From: Noviherbaspirillum sp. Root189
Lineage (GTDB): Bacteria > Pseudomonadota > Gammaproteobacteria > Burkholderiales > Burkholderiaceae_D
Length of the DNA stretch: 64,000 nt
Assembly (NCBI RefSeq): GCF_001428545.1
Contig: NZ_LMHZ01000089.1
Span: 62,001 to 126,000 of the forward strand
Reading direction: 5' to 3'
The position numbers and the translations under genes are program-made. Within the stretch, counting starts at the first letter, position 1; every line of letters begins with the position of its first letter. Below the pieces are notes generated by a model. It saw only the letters and a list, made by a program, of their open reading frames with translations. It had not been told where the DNA came from and made no database searches. This document shows, piece after piece, positions 54,379 through 63,276 of this stretch.

Positions 54379-55964
54379 ACCGCCTGTTCCTGCAAGGCGC
54401 GCAATTTAAAGCGCTGGATTTTTCCTGTAGCCGTTTTTGGCAACTCCTGGACAAAGATGATTTCGCGTGGATATTTGTGGGGTGCGAGCTTGCCTTTGAC
54501 AAAGCTCTTGAGCTCTTCGGCAAGCGCTGGCGTTTCGGATTGGCCTTTGCCAAGCACGACGTAGGCGACGGTCTTGATGAGACCATCGCTGCCGGTCTTG
54601 CCGACCACTGCACATTCAAGGACGGCGGGATGTTCGATCATGACGTTCTCAATTTCGACGGGGGATACGTATTGTCCACTAACTTTCAGCATGTCATCAC
54701 TGCGGCCAGAATACGAATAATAACCATCGGCGTCCACGACATATTTATCGCCGCTCTTGAGCCAGTCGCCGATAAACGTGGTGCGGCTCTTTTCCCGGTT
54801 ACACCAGTACAGCAGGGCTGCACTGGGGCCACGGATGTAAAGATCGCCGATCTCGCCGATCGATACCGTCTGGCCTTTTTCGTCGCGCAGTTCGACGTCA
54901 TATCCCGGTACTGGCTGCCCCGTCGTTCCGTAACGCACGTTGCCGACGCGATTGGACAGGAAGATATGCAGCATTTCTGTCGAACCGATGCCGTCGAGTA
55001 TGTCGCAGCCAAAGCGGTTACGGAATTTTTCACCGACTTCGCGCGGCAACGCTTCGCCTGCGGAGGTGCACACGCGCAGCGCGACATCTTCCCTGGCTGG
55101 CAATTCCTCCGACGCGAGCATGGCGACATACAGGGTCGGCACCCCATAGAAGATCGTCGGCTTATGTTCGGTCAGGCGCTTGAACACCGCTGTTGGTGTC
55201 GGCCGTTCCGCCATCAGGATGACGGTGGCACCGACGCTCAGCGGGAAAGTCAAGCCGTTGCCGAGGCCATAGGCGAAGAACAACTTGGCAGCCGAGAACA
55301 CGATGTCGTCCGTCTTGATGCCAAGAATCGGCTTGCCGTATAGTTCCGCCGTCCAGAACAGGTTGGCATGGGAATGCACGGTGCCTTTCGGACGCCCGGT
55401 CGATCCGGAAGAATAAAGCCAGAATGCAAAATCATCGCCATGCGTGTTGGCCGCGGCGGTTGCAGGAAGGGGCTCGGATGCCAGCAGACTGGCGAATGTG
55501 CGCAAGCCTTCGCTGCCATTGGCGAGTTCTGCGGCAAGCGCAGGTGCGCAAACAATCAGTTCAGGCTGTGCGTCCGTTTTGCCGAGCGCTTCCTTGACGC
55601 AGGAAAGTAAAGTCTGGGATACCAGTACGGCTTTGGCTCCGCTGTGTTCGATCATGTAAGCATAGTCGTCCGCGGGGAGCAAGGTATTGACCGGAACAGG
55701 GATGATTCCGGCAAACAGGGCGCCGAGGAAGGCAACCGGCATGTCGTTGGTGTCTTGCATCACCAGAAGAATGCGCTCTTCGCGATGGATGCCGCTGGCG
55801 AGCAGACCGGCAGCGAAGCGCCTCACGCGCTGGTCAAGTTCACCATACGTCATCGCATCCTTGTCGTCGATATACGCAGTCTTGTCCGCACGTCCGGCAT
55901 TGATTTCAAGAATGTGCCGCGCAAAATTGAAGCGCTGGGGCAGCACCGTCGTTGGCTGATTCAT
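54375..55964 (-). CDS. bclA: Benzoate-CoA ligase
   Basis: A 529-residue AMP-forming ligase. It starts with the benzoate-CoA ligase pattern FNFARHILEINAGRADKTAYIDDKDAMTYGELDQRVRRFAAGL. The ATP loop is LYSSGSTGRPKGTVHSHAN; further motifs are GIGSTEMLHIFLSN, GYYSYSGRSDDMLKVSGQYVSPVEIENVM, and the catalytic Lys in KTATGKIQRFKL. GGAGAGACGAA precedes the ATG. It commits benzoate to the box pathway by forming benzoyl-CoA. It has clear kinship to the ligase at 39667, but only this one lies with the box genes. Confidence 0.94.
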   Translation of the reverse strand: MNQPTTVLPQRFNFARHILEINAGRADKTAYIDDKDAMTYGELDQRVRRFAAGLLASGIHREERILLVMQDTNDMPVAFLGALFAGIIPVPVNTLLPADDYAYMIEHSGAKAVLVSQTLLSCVKEALGKTDAQPELIVCAPALAAELANGSEGLRTFASLLASEPLPATAAANTHGDDFAFWLYSSGSTGRPKGTVHSHANLFWTAELYGKPILGIKTDDIVFSAAKLFFAYGLGNGLTFPLSVGATVILMAERPTPTAVFKRLTEHKPTIFYGVPTLYVAMLASEELPAREDVALRVCTSAGEALPREVGEKFRNRFGCDILDGIGSTEMLHIFLSNRVGNVRYGTTGQPVPGYDVELRDEKGQTVSIGEIGDLYIRGPSAALLYWCNREKSRTTFIGDWLKSGDKYVVDADGYYSYSGRSDDMLKVSGQYVSPVEIENVMIEHPAVLECAVVGKTGSDGLIKTVAYVVLGKGQSETPALAEELKSFVKGKLAPHKYPREIIFVQELPKTATGKIQRFKLRALQEQAV

Positions 55965-56288
55965 TTCGTCTCTCCATATCCCGCTGTGCTACGGCTCGCG
56001 GTTGAATTGAACATCTTGTTCAGGCGACGTGTACGCCGCTCTTGTTCTTTCGTGCTTGCCCTCTTAATCAGCCCTGTCCATCGCCTGTCGCCAGCCAGTT
56101 CCGATAGAACGCTGTAACGCGTTCGCTGAAGGTTGTAATGATGGCTCCATGTTTCCGGCAGGTGGCAGAAGCAGGCCCCGTGCTTGCGCTCCTCCACACG
56201 GCTTGAAGGAAGCCGCAAAGTTGATCGAGAGAAGAGGGCACCAGTATTCTGCAGGTTGGCTTCGCCATCGTTAAGCGAAACGACGCGG
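55965..56288. other. Gap between DUF4863 gene and benzoate-CoA ligase gene
   Basis: A 324-base stretch with no supported gene. Reverse frames of about 75-150 codons cross it but have no recognisable domain. No hairpin with T-run was found. The ligase may have its own promoter here, or the stretch may be the rest of a lost gene. Confidence 0.4.
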
Positions 56289-56762
56289 TCACGCAGCGGC
56301 TGCCGTGAACTTGATCGCGCCTTCCGGCAGCAGATAGAGCACCAGCGCACGGCCTTTGGCGACCGTTGGACGATGTGCGCTTCCTGGTTCATAAACACAC
56401 CAGCCAGCAGGATGCCCATCGAAGCTCGCACCGGCAGTCAGCGGCATGATCAAGTCGATTTCACCATTGGGATGGACATGATGCGGACCGGCGATGTCTT
56501 CCATTTCCACCACGTCGACGCTGAAGCCGTGGGTGGCTTCAGTGGCCTTCAATACGCGCCCGTAGCGAATGCCATCTGCTTCGCGATTGCACAGCCAGCC
56601 ATCGCGTACACCCACTTTGCAGGCTTCAAAGAGTTGGTCATACAGATACGTGCCAGCCCCGTGCTGAGCATTTAAATGTGATTCAAGAGAGGAATCCAGG
56701 GGCACCGAAGCGATTTCTTCGGTGAGCTGACTGATGAGGCTTTGAAAACGTGTGACGTCCAT
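56289..56762 (-). CDS. DUF4863 / 4-hydroxylaminobenzoate lyase-like cupin protein
   Basis: A 157-residue cupin-like protein of the DUF4863 family, to which the 4-hydroxylaminobenzoate lyases (PnbB) of nitrobenzoate degraders belong. The core is AGPHHVHPNGEIDLIMPLTAGASFDGHPAGWCVYEPGSAHRPTV, whose His and Glu residues could bind a metal. Members are often encoded in box clusters. First gene of the leftward benzoate unit, 17 bases behind a BoxR-type palindrome, so it is probably under BoxR control. Its real reaction here is unknown: lyase on a substituted benzoate, or a CoA-pathway accessory. Confidence 0.85.
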   Translation of the reverse strand: MDVTRFQSLISQLTEEIASVPLDSSLESHLNAQHGAGTYLYDQLFEACKVGVRDGWLCNREADGIRYGRVLKATEATHGFSVDVVEMEDIAGPHHVHPNGEIDLIMPLTAGASFDGHPAGWCVYEPGSAHRPTVAKGRALVLYLLPEGAIKFTAAAA

Positions 56763-56778
56763 GACTTACCTCGCTTCG

Positions 56779-56794
56779 ATGCACTACAGTGCAT
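56779..56794. promoter_or_regulatory. boxR operator: BoxR-type operator, ATGCACTACAGTGCAT
   Basis: A perfect 16-bp palindrome that contains TGCA-N6-TGCA (56780-56783 and 56790-56793), the pattern reported for BoxR/BzdR operators. It lies 17 bp before the DUF4863 gene and about 30 bases downstream of the inferred transcription start, a place for repression. Single TGCA words are also found at 56850 and 56902 inside the two divergent promoters. Confidence 0.6.
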
Positions 56795-56831
56795 TAGTGT
56801 GGTGAATTGGATATTTAATGCTTCTGCGGCG

Positions 56832-56861
56832 AGTTTAGGTGTACTATCTTGCATGTGTCAA
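56832..56861 (-). promoter_or_regulatory. Sigma-70 promoter of the leftward benzoate operon
   Basis: On the reverse strand TTGACA (56861-56856) and TAAACT (56837-56832) are separated by 18 bases. The -35 box is perfect, the -10 fits in four of six. A TGCA word lies in the spacer. The BoxR-type palindrome is just downstream. Confidence 0.55.
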
Positions 56862-56970
56862 GCGCTATCCGTAACTATATTTCATTTGGCTTGACGCCAC
56901 ATGCATTCGTTTTTTGAGATAATCCGCGCTGGCATATAGGCCGCGTTTAACCCCGGAGAATCGAGCTCGC

Positions 56971-57873
56971 ATGACTGCGCAAAATGTATTAGCGGAAAAC
57001 CTTGAAGAGGAAAAGGATCCTTTCCTGGTTGCATTAGGCGAACGCCTGCGCGCATTACGTTCCCGTCGCGGCTTTACCCGAAAGGCCCTTGCCAGACTCG
57101 CCAATGTGTCGGAGCGCCATCTTGCCAACGTCGAGTCCGGTGTAGGCAATGCCACGATCCAGTTTTTGCGGCAACTCACCACGGTTTTAAATTGCACCCT
57201 TGCCGAAATGATCGGCGACGAGACCGCGACGTCGCCGGAATGGCTGATGATCCGCGAAATTCTGCGTGGTCGTTCTGACGAAGAACTCGCCAAGGCACGC
57301 TCTACGCTGGCAGGCATTTTTGATGCGCCTACCAGCGAAACCGCCCGCAGGCAAAGGGTGGCGCTGATTGGCTTGAGGGGCGCCGGTAAATCGAGCCTCG
57401 GCCGGATGCTTGCCGATCAATGGATGGTGCCCTTCATTGAATTGAGTCGCCATGTGGAAACCGTGGCGGGTTGCAGTGTCGCCGAGATCCATGCACTCTA
57501 CGGTCCCAGCGCATATCGCCGTTATGAGTATCGGGCACTGGAAGACATCATCCAGCGTTTTCCGCGCGCAGTGATCGCAACGCCCGGCGGTATCGTGTCC
57601 GATCCGGCGACATTCAATCTTCTCCTTTCCCATTGCTATACCGTATGGTTGCAGGCTTCGCCGAAAGACCATATGGAGCGCGTTCTCGCCCAAGGCGATA
57701 CCCGGCCGATGTCGGGCAACCGGGAAGCGATGGAAGACTTGAAAAGCATTCTGGAAAGCCGGGCTGCCTTCTACTCCAAGGCGGACCAGACATTTAATAC
57801 CAGCGAGATGACACAAGAGACGGCTTTCTTTGGTCTCATGGACCAGTTGCGGGAAGTGATTCAACCGCACTAG
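56971..57873 (+). CDS. boxR: BoxR, XRE regulator with shikimate-kinase-like domain
   Basis: A 300-residue repressor. Residues about 18-85 are an XRE helix-turn-helix (GERLRALRSRRGFTRKALARLANVSERHLANVESGVGNATIQFLRQL). Residues about 128-295 resemble shikimate kinase, with Walker A LIGLRGAGKSSLGRML, ELSRHVE, and GGIVSDPATFNLL. This fusion is unique to BoxR/BzdR, which sense benzoyl-CoA through the kinase-like domain and release the operator. It is divergent from the DUF4863/ligase unit and precedes boxCBA by 480 bp. GGAG lies 13 bases before the ATG. Confidence 0.95.
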   Translation: MTAQNVLAENLEEEKDPFLVALGERLRALRSRRGFTRKALARLANVSERHLANVESGVGNATIQFLRQLTTVLNCTLAEMIGDETATSPEWLMIREILRGRSDEELAKARSTLAGIFDAPTSETARRQRVALIGLRGAGKSSLGRMLADQWMVPFIELSRHVETVAGCSVAEIHALYGPSAYRRYEYRALEDIIQRFPRAVIATPGGIVSDPATFNLLLSHCYTVWLQASPKDHMERVLAQGDTRPMSGNREAMEDLKSILESRAAFYSKADQTFNTSEMTQETAFFGLMDQLREVIQPH

Positions 57874-58355
57874 GCAATTCGCACCAGGCAGCTAATACTA
57901 ATCCCAACCCATAACTCGCCATGAGATCGCGTCTTTTTCTGCCTGCCGGCGTTGCACTCGTCGTCAATAGCCCGCTATTGACTCCTCCTGCGCCTTGTCA
58001 GTCAAAAAAATCCATCGATCTCATTTGTCATGTTACAGGTCGGGATTGATATCACTTGTTTTCGCGAGCCGTTCCAGGCGCTCGCCAACAAAATTTTCCG
58101 GTGCGATTTCTTTCGCGACCCGGGTTCTCTACGGCAGCGCTTTATTCTTGCCTTTACTTGCTGAGCCGTTTCAGGATCAGCATGCCAATTCCCCACATCC
58201 ATCCTTTGACGGCGACGGCCGAGTGTATTGACGTTAAAGGAAAACCGGCATCGCGCATCTGAAAATTAATGCAGTTTACATCTTGACACGGGGGTATGGC
58301 GGCAATATAGTGCGTTTAATATCACTCGAATGCATCATATTTCACCGAGGAGCCC
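57874..58355. other. Intergenic region before boxCBA
   Basis: 482 bases without a supported gene. The first 350 bases show short unconvincing frames only. The last 100 contain the sigma-70 promoter at 58283-58311 with TGCA words on either side (58270 and 58331), which are candidate BoxR contacts. Confidence 0.5.
58283..58311 (+). promoter_or_regulatory. Sigma-70 promoter of boxCBA
   Basis: TTGACA (58283-58288), exactly 17 bases, then TATAGT (58306-58311). The -35 is perfect and the -10 matches five of six, so transcription should begin near 58318, about 38 bases before the boxC ATG. TGCA words at 58270-58273 and 58331-58334 flank it. Confidence 0.75.
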
Positions 58356-60014
58356 ATGCCTACCGCACCCCAGATCCATTACGCCACTTCGCCCGACCAG
58401 TACCGGCACTGGACGCTGGCCGTCGACGGCCCGATTGCCACCCTCACCATGAACGTCAACGAGGACGGCGGCATCAGGGATGGTTACAAGCTCAAGCTCA
58501 ATTCCTATGACCTCGGCGTCGATATCGAACTTTACGACGCCGTCCAGCGCATCCGCTTCGAGCACCCGACCGTCAAGACCGTAGTGATTACCAGCAGCCG
58601 CGACCGCATCTTCTGTTCCGGCGCCAATATCTTCATGCTGGGCAAATCGTCCCATGCCTGGAAAGTCAACTTCTGCAAGTTCACCAATGAAACCCGCAAC
58701 GGCCTGGAAGACTCCAGCCGTCATGGCGGCCTGAAGTTCGTCGCCGCGGTCAACGGCGCCTGTGCCGGCGGCGGCTATGAACTGGCGGCAGCCTGCGACG
58801 AGATCATCCTGGTCGACGACCGCTCCTCATCGGTAAGCCTGCCGGAAGTGCCGCTCTTGGGCGTCTTGCCCGGCACCGGTGGCCTGACCCGCCTGACCGA
58901 CAAGCGCAAGGTACGCCACGACCATGCCGACATCTTTTGCACCACTTCCGAAGGCGTGCGCGGCCAGCGGGCCAAGGACTGGAAACTGGTCGATGAAGTG
59001 GCCAAGCCGGCCCAGTTTGCCGATACCGTGCGCCGGCATGCATTGGCACTGGCCGACAAGAGCAGCCGGCCCGACCAGGCCGCCGGCGTCAAGCTGACCC
59101 CCTTGCAGCGCGAGCTATCGGACAGCGGTGTTGCCTACGAGTTTGTCAATGTGGCCATCGACCGCGCCAACCGCACCGCAACCGTCACGGTCAAGGCGCC
59201 AACTGCGGCGCAGCCGACCGAGATGGCCGCGATCGAAGCCGCCGGGGTGCGCTGGTGGCCGTTGCAGTTTGCGCGTGAACTCGATGATGCGATATTGCAC
59301 CTGCGCACCAATGAGCTCGAGATCGGCACCTGGGTCCTCAAGTCGGCAGGGGACCCGCAAGCGGTGCTGGAGATCGATGCCACGCTGGCCGCCCATCAGG
59401 ACCACTGGCTGGTGCGGGAAACGGTCGGTTACCTGCGCCGCACGCTGGCCCGGCTGGACGTGACGTCGCGCTCGCTGTTTGCCTTCATCGACGAAGGTTC
59501 CTGTTTTGCCGGCACCCTGCTCGAAGTGGCGCTGGCGGCCGACCGCAGCTACATGCTGGCCTTGCCCGACGATGCCGACAAGACACCGAAAATCGCCGTG
59601 TCGCACCTCAACTTCGGCACCTATCCGATGGTCAGCGGCGAATCGCGCCTCGCGCGCCGCTTCTATGGCGATGACGCGGCGCTGGCCGCCGTGCACGAGC
59701 GCCAGGGACAACTGCTCGATGCCGATGCGGCCATGGCGCTGGGCCTGATCACCATGAATCCGGACGACCTGGACTGGCCGGACGAAACCCGCCTGGCGCT
59801 CGAAGAACGCGCCAGCATGTCGCCCGATGCGCTGACCGGGATGGAAGCGAACCTGCGCTTCAATGGCCGCGAAACCATGGAAACGCGCATCTTCGGCCGC
59901 CTGAGCGCCTGGCAGAACTGGATCTTCATCCGCCCCAATGCGGTCGGCGAGCTCGGTGCCTTGAAGGTGTATGGCTCCGGCAGCAAGGCCCAGTTTGATC
60001 TGAACCGCGTCTAA
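58356..60014 (+). CDS. boxC: 2,3-epoxybenzoyl-CoA dihydrolase BoxC
   Basis: A 552-residue enoyl-CoA-hydratase-like enzyme with two crotonase regions, the length typical for BoxC (about 555). The first region has TSSRDRIFCSGANIFMLG and AVNGACAGGGYELAAACDEIILVDD; the second has FIDEGSCFAGTLLEVALAADRSYML. GAGGAGCCC precedes the ATG. BoxC opens the ring of 2,3-epoxybenzoyl-CoA with two waters to 3,4-dehydroadipyl-CoA semialdehyde and formate. First gene of boxCBA. Confidence 0.96.
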   Translation: MPTAPQIHYATSPDQYRHWTLAVDGPIATLTMNVNEDGGIRDGYKLKLNSYDLGVDIELYDAVQRIRFEHPTVKTVVITSSRDRIFCSGANIFMLGKSSHAWKVNFCKFTNETRNGLEDSSRHGGLKFVAAVNGACAGGGYELAAACDEIILVDDRSSSVSLPEVPLLGVLPGTGGLTRLTDKRKVRHDHADIFCTTSEGVRGQRAKDWKLVDEVAKPAQFADTVRRHALALADKSSRPDQAAGVKLTPLQRELSDSGVAYEFVNVAIDRANRTATVTVKAPTAAQPTEMAAIEAAGVRWWPLQFARELDDAILHLRTNELEIGTWVLKSAGDPQAVLEIDATLAAHQDHWLVRETVGYLRRTLARLDVTSRSLFAFIDEGSCFAGTLLEVALAADRSYMLALPDDADKTPKIAVSHLNFGTYPMVSGESRLARRFYGDDAALAAVHERQGQLLDADAAMALGLITMNPDDLDWPDETRLALEERASMSPDALTGMEANLRFNGRETMETRIFGRLSAWQNWIFIRPNAVGELGALKVYGSGSKAQFDLNRV

Positions 60015-60036
60015 CCGACTTCAACAAGGATTCCCC

Positions 60037-61464
60037 GTGAGCACCATCAACTACAGCGACAAGATCCCCAACAACGTCAACCTGTCCGAAGACAAGACCC
60101 TGCAGCGCGCGCTCGAACACTGGCAGCCCAACTACCTGCAATGGTGGCAAGACATGGGCCCGGACGGCTCGACCAACTTCGATGTCTACCTGCGCACCGC
60201 GATCAATGTGACGCCCGAAGGCTGGGCCCATTTCGGCCATGTCAAGATGCCCGACTACCGTTGGGGCATTTTCCTGGCGCAGCAGGAAGAGGGACGCAAG
60301 GTTAATTTCGGCGAGAACAAGGGCAGCGCTGCCTGGCAGGATGTGCCGGGCGAACACCGTGCCAACCTGCGCCGCATCATCGTCACGCAAGGCGACACCG
60401 AACCGGCGTCGGTGGAGCAGCAGCGTCATCTGGGCCTGACCGCGCCGTCGCAGTACGACATGCGCAACCTGTTCCAGATCAACGTCGAAGAGGGCCGCCA
60501 CCTGTGGGCGATGGTGTACCTGCTGCATAAATATTTCGGCCGCGATGGGCGCGAGGAAGCCGAAGCGCTGCTGCAGCGCAATTCCGGCAACCAGGATAAT
60601 CCGCGCATCCTGGAAGCGTTCAACGAGGAAACGCCGGACTGGCTGGCGTTCTACATGTTCACCTACTTTACCGACCGCGACGGCAAGTTCCAGCTGAATG
60701 CGCTGGCCGAATCGGGTTTCGATCCCTTGTCGCGCACCTGCCGCTTCATGCTGACCGAAGAAGCGCACCACATGTTCGTCGGCGAATCGGGCATTTCACG
60801 GGTGATCCAGCGCACCGTCGACATCATGAAGCAGCACAGGATCGAGGACCCCAATGAAGTGCGCAAGCATGGGGTGATCGATTTGCCCACCATCCAGCGC
60901 TACCTGAACTTCCATTTCAGCGTGACCGTCGATTTGTTCGGTGCCGACCAGTCGTCGAATGCGGCGACCTTCTATAGTTCGGGGCTGAAGGGCCGTTATG
61001 AAGAAACCAAGCGCGACGACGACCATGTATTGAAGAACCACCAGTACCGAATCCTGGAGATCCAGGGCGACCGCATTGTCGAGAAGGAAGTGCCGATGCT
61101 CAATTCGCTCAATGAAGTGCTGCGCGATGACTACATCCGCGATTCGATTGCCGGTATCGGGCGCTGGAACCGCATCATCGACAAGGCGGGGCTGGCGTTC
61201 CGGCTGCAGGCGCCGCACAAGGCGTTCAACCGCCATATCGGCAGCTTTGCCGGCCACAAGGTGTCGCCGGACGGGCGGGTGATTTCGGACGCCGAATGGG
61301 CAGCCAATGTGCGCAACTGGCTGCCCAGTGAAGAGGACCGGGCCTATGTGGCATCGCTGATGGGACGGGTGATCGAGCCGGGCAGGATGGCCAACTGGAT
61401 TGCGCCGCCGCCGGTGGGCATCAACCGCCAGCCGATCGAGTTTGAGTATGTGCGGTTTAATTGA
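60037..61464 (+). CDS. boxB: Benzoyl-CoA 2,3-epoxidase subunit B (BoxB)
   Basis: A 475-residue class I di-iron oxygenase subunit (about 473 in Azoarcus). Iron ligands lie in the FQINVEEGRHLWAMVYLLH helix and the LTEEAHHMFVGE helix (ExxH pairs). The start is a GTG with AAGGA nine bases earlier, giving MSTINYSDKIPNNV, the usual BoxB start. It epoxidises benzoyl-CoA with electrons from BoxA. It follows boxC by 22 bases; boxA is separated by an unusual 252-bp gap with a hairpin repeat. Confidence 0.96.
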   Translation: MSTINYSDKIPNNVNLSEDKTLQRALEHWQPNYLQWWQDMGPDGSTNFDVYLRTAINVTPEGWAHFGHVKMPDYRWGIFLAQQEEGRKVNFGENKGSAAWQDVPGEHRANLRRIIVTQGDTEPASVEQQRHLGLTAPSQYDMRNLFQINVEEGRHLWAMVYLLHKYFGRDGREEAEALLQRNSGNQDNPRILEAFNEETPDWLAFYMFTYFTDRDGKFQLNALAESGFDPLSRTCRFMLTEEAHHMFVGESGISRVIQRTVDIMKQHRIEDPNEVRKHGVIDLPTIQRYLNFHFSVTVDLFGADQSSNAATFYSSGLKGRYEETKRDDDHVLKNHQYRILEIQGDRIVEKEVPMLNSLNEVLRDDYIRDSIAGIGRWNRIIDKAGLAFRLQAPHKAFNRHIGSFAGHKVSPDGRVISDAEWAANVRNWLPSEEDRAYVASLMGRVIEPGRMANWIAPPPVGINRQPIEFEYVRFN

Positions 61465-61595
61465 GCTGAAGCATCACGCATCGTTGGACGGCTCCTTCCT
61501 CCTGTTAGAGGGAAGGTTGGGATGGGGCGGGCCGCGTAGGCTGATGCGGTCGAGCCAGCGCAGCAGGACGATCAACCTTCACACCCCCACCCTAA

Positions 61596-61617
61596 CCCTC
61601 CCCTAGAAGGGGGAGGG
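61596..61617. repeat. C/G-rich hairpin repeat in the boxB-boxA gap
   Basis: CCCTCCCC, TAGAA and GGGGGAGGG form an 8-bp stem, preceded by CACCCCCACCCTAA and followed by GGAACCC. This is the fuller copy of the repeat also seen at 1314-1339. Such elements are spread in intergenic DNA of many Burkholderiales and Xanthomonadales. Here it splits the boxCBA operon, so boxA may be expressed differently from boxB. Confidence 0.5.
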
Positions 61618-61716
61618 AACCCGACGGAGAAGAGGGGACCTGACGGAGCACGTTGTGAACTCATCAGATCCATCGGAACGAAGCGGTAATCTCATCCCAT
61701 ACCTGAGTCAACCACC

Positions 61717-62961
61717 ATGAACGCCCCCGAACCGATCGCCATCATCCGCCAGCACCTGATCGACCCCGAGGTTTGCATCCGCTGCAACACCTGCGAAGAA
61801 ACCTGCCCGGTCGATGCGATCACCCACGACAGCCGCAACTACGTGGTCAAGGCCGATGTCTGCAATGCCTGCGGCGCCTGCATCTCGCCGTGCCCGACCG
61901 GCTCCATCGACCACTGGCACCTGGTGCCCAAGGCATCGGCCTACACCATCGAAGAGCAACTGGGCTGGGATGAACTGCCGCCGCCGCAGGACCTCGACAC
62001 TGGCGTGCTCGATCAGGCCGCAAGCGACAATGCCGCCGAGGCCGCCGGCGAGGAAGTGCAGGTCAATGCGGCCACCTCGACCACCTCGCCGACACCGCCC
62101 TGGTCGGCCGCGCATCCCTATGTGAACCTGTACACGCTCAAGAACCCGATCACCGCCACGGTGGCCGGCAACTACCGGCTGACCGATCCCAGTGTCGAGA
62201 GCGACATCCACCATATCGTGCTCGACTTCGGCACCCAGGTGTTTCCGATTCTCGAAGGCCAGTCGATCGGCATCATTCCGCCGGGGACAGATGCCAATGG
62301 CAAGCCGCATTACCTGCGCATGTACTCGGTGGCCAGTCCGAGAAGCGGCGAGCGCGAGGGCTACAACAACCTGTCGCTGACCGTCAAGCGGGTGGTCGAG
62401 GACCATGAGGGTAGGCCGACGGTGGGCGTGGCATCGAACTATCTGTGCGATCTGCCCAAGGGCGCCACGGTGCAGGTGACTGGCCCGTTCGGCGTCAATT
62501 ACCTGATGCCCAACCATGCGGGTTCGAACCTGCTGATGATCTGCACCGGCACCGGTTCGGCGCCGATGCGGGCAATGACCGAGCACCGGCGGCGGCTGGA
62601 ATCGACAGCCGGCAAGGTGGGCGGCAAGCTGATGTTGTTCTTCGGTGCGCGCAATGCGCAGGAACTGCCGTATTTCGGGCCGCTGCTGAAGCTGCCGGAG
62701 CACTTCATCGACAAGCACTTTGCGTTCTCGCGGGTCGACGGCCAGCCGAAGACGTATGTGCAGGACAAGATCCGTGCGGCCGGAGCGAAGGTGGCGGAGT
62801 TGCTGCGGGGCGATACCTACATTTACATCTGCGGCCTGAAGGGCATGGAGATGGGCGTCATGGACGCGTTGCGTGAAGTATGTGCGGCCGAGGGACTGGA
62901 CTGGACCGCACTGCTCGACAGGATGGTCAGGGAAGGCCGTTTCCATGTCGAGACGTATTAA
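61717..62961 (+). CDS. boxA: Benzoyl-CoA 2,3-epoxidase subunit A (BoxA), reductase
   Basis: A 414-residue reductase, the usual length. Residues 20-70 hold two 4Fe-4S clusters ([12 protein letters not shown] and [12 protein letters not shown]). A linker of Ala/Glu/Pro leads to the FNR-like part: [12 protein letters not shown] for [18 protein letters not shown] and [15 protein letters not shown] for NADPH, and [18 protein letters not shown]. It passes electrons from NADPH to BoxB. The terminator follows 28 bases after the stop, so boxA ends the operon. Confidence 0.96.
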   Translation: MNAPEPIAIIRQHLIDPEVCIRCNTCEETCPVDAITHDSRNYVVKADVCNACGACISPCPTGSIDHWHLVPKASAYTIEEQLGWDELPPPQDLDTGVLDQAASDNAAEAAGEEVQVNAATSTTSPTPPWSAAHPYVNLYTLKNPITATVAGNYRLTDPSVESDIHHIVLDFGTQVFPILEGQSIGIIPPGTDANGKPHYLRMYSVASPRSGEREGYNNLSLTVKRVVEDHEGRPTVGVASNYLCDLPKGATVQVTGPFGVNYLMPNHAGSNLLMICTGTGSAPMRAMTEHRRRLESTAGKVGGKLMLFFGARNAQELPYFGPLLKLPEHFIDKHFAFSRVDGQPKTYVQDKIRAAGAKVAELLRGDTYIYICGLKGMEMGVMDALREVCAAEGLDWTALLDRMVREGRFHVETY

Positions 62962-62988
62962 ACCGGCTATTGAACTGATGCCCATTTC

Positions 62989-63014
62989 AAACAGGACCTC
63001 CGGGTCCTGTTTTT
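62989..63014 (+). terminator. Intrinsic terminator of boxCBA
   Basis: AAACAGGACC, loop TCCG and GGTCCTGTTT make a perfect 10-bp stem that runs into a T-run ending at 63014. It separates boxCBA from the second binding-protein gene. Confidence 0.85.
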
Positions 63015-63276
63015 ACATCTTCCAGCCGTTATGCAGAAAGTACTCGCAAGGGTATCGATTTTCCTTCTACCTATTCCAATCCAAACGCTATCCGATATTC
63101 CGATGGCATTTTTGCGGTAATACAAGAAGCTGACCGCGAACGGTCGAAGCTGAAAAAATATACTATCGAATATGTTTAATGTAGAAGTTATCTATAGTAT
63201 ATTTGTCTCGCAGCGGCACAAAACGCGATGACTACAACAAGCGGCTGCCCATCCAACCACTATCGTAGGAGGAGAC

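Noticed and set aside
61708-62985. 425-codon reverse frame
   Set aside because: Antisense to boxA, a high-GC gene in which the opposite strand stays open by codon bias.
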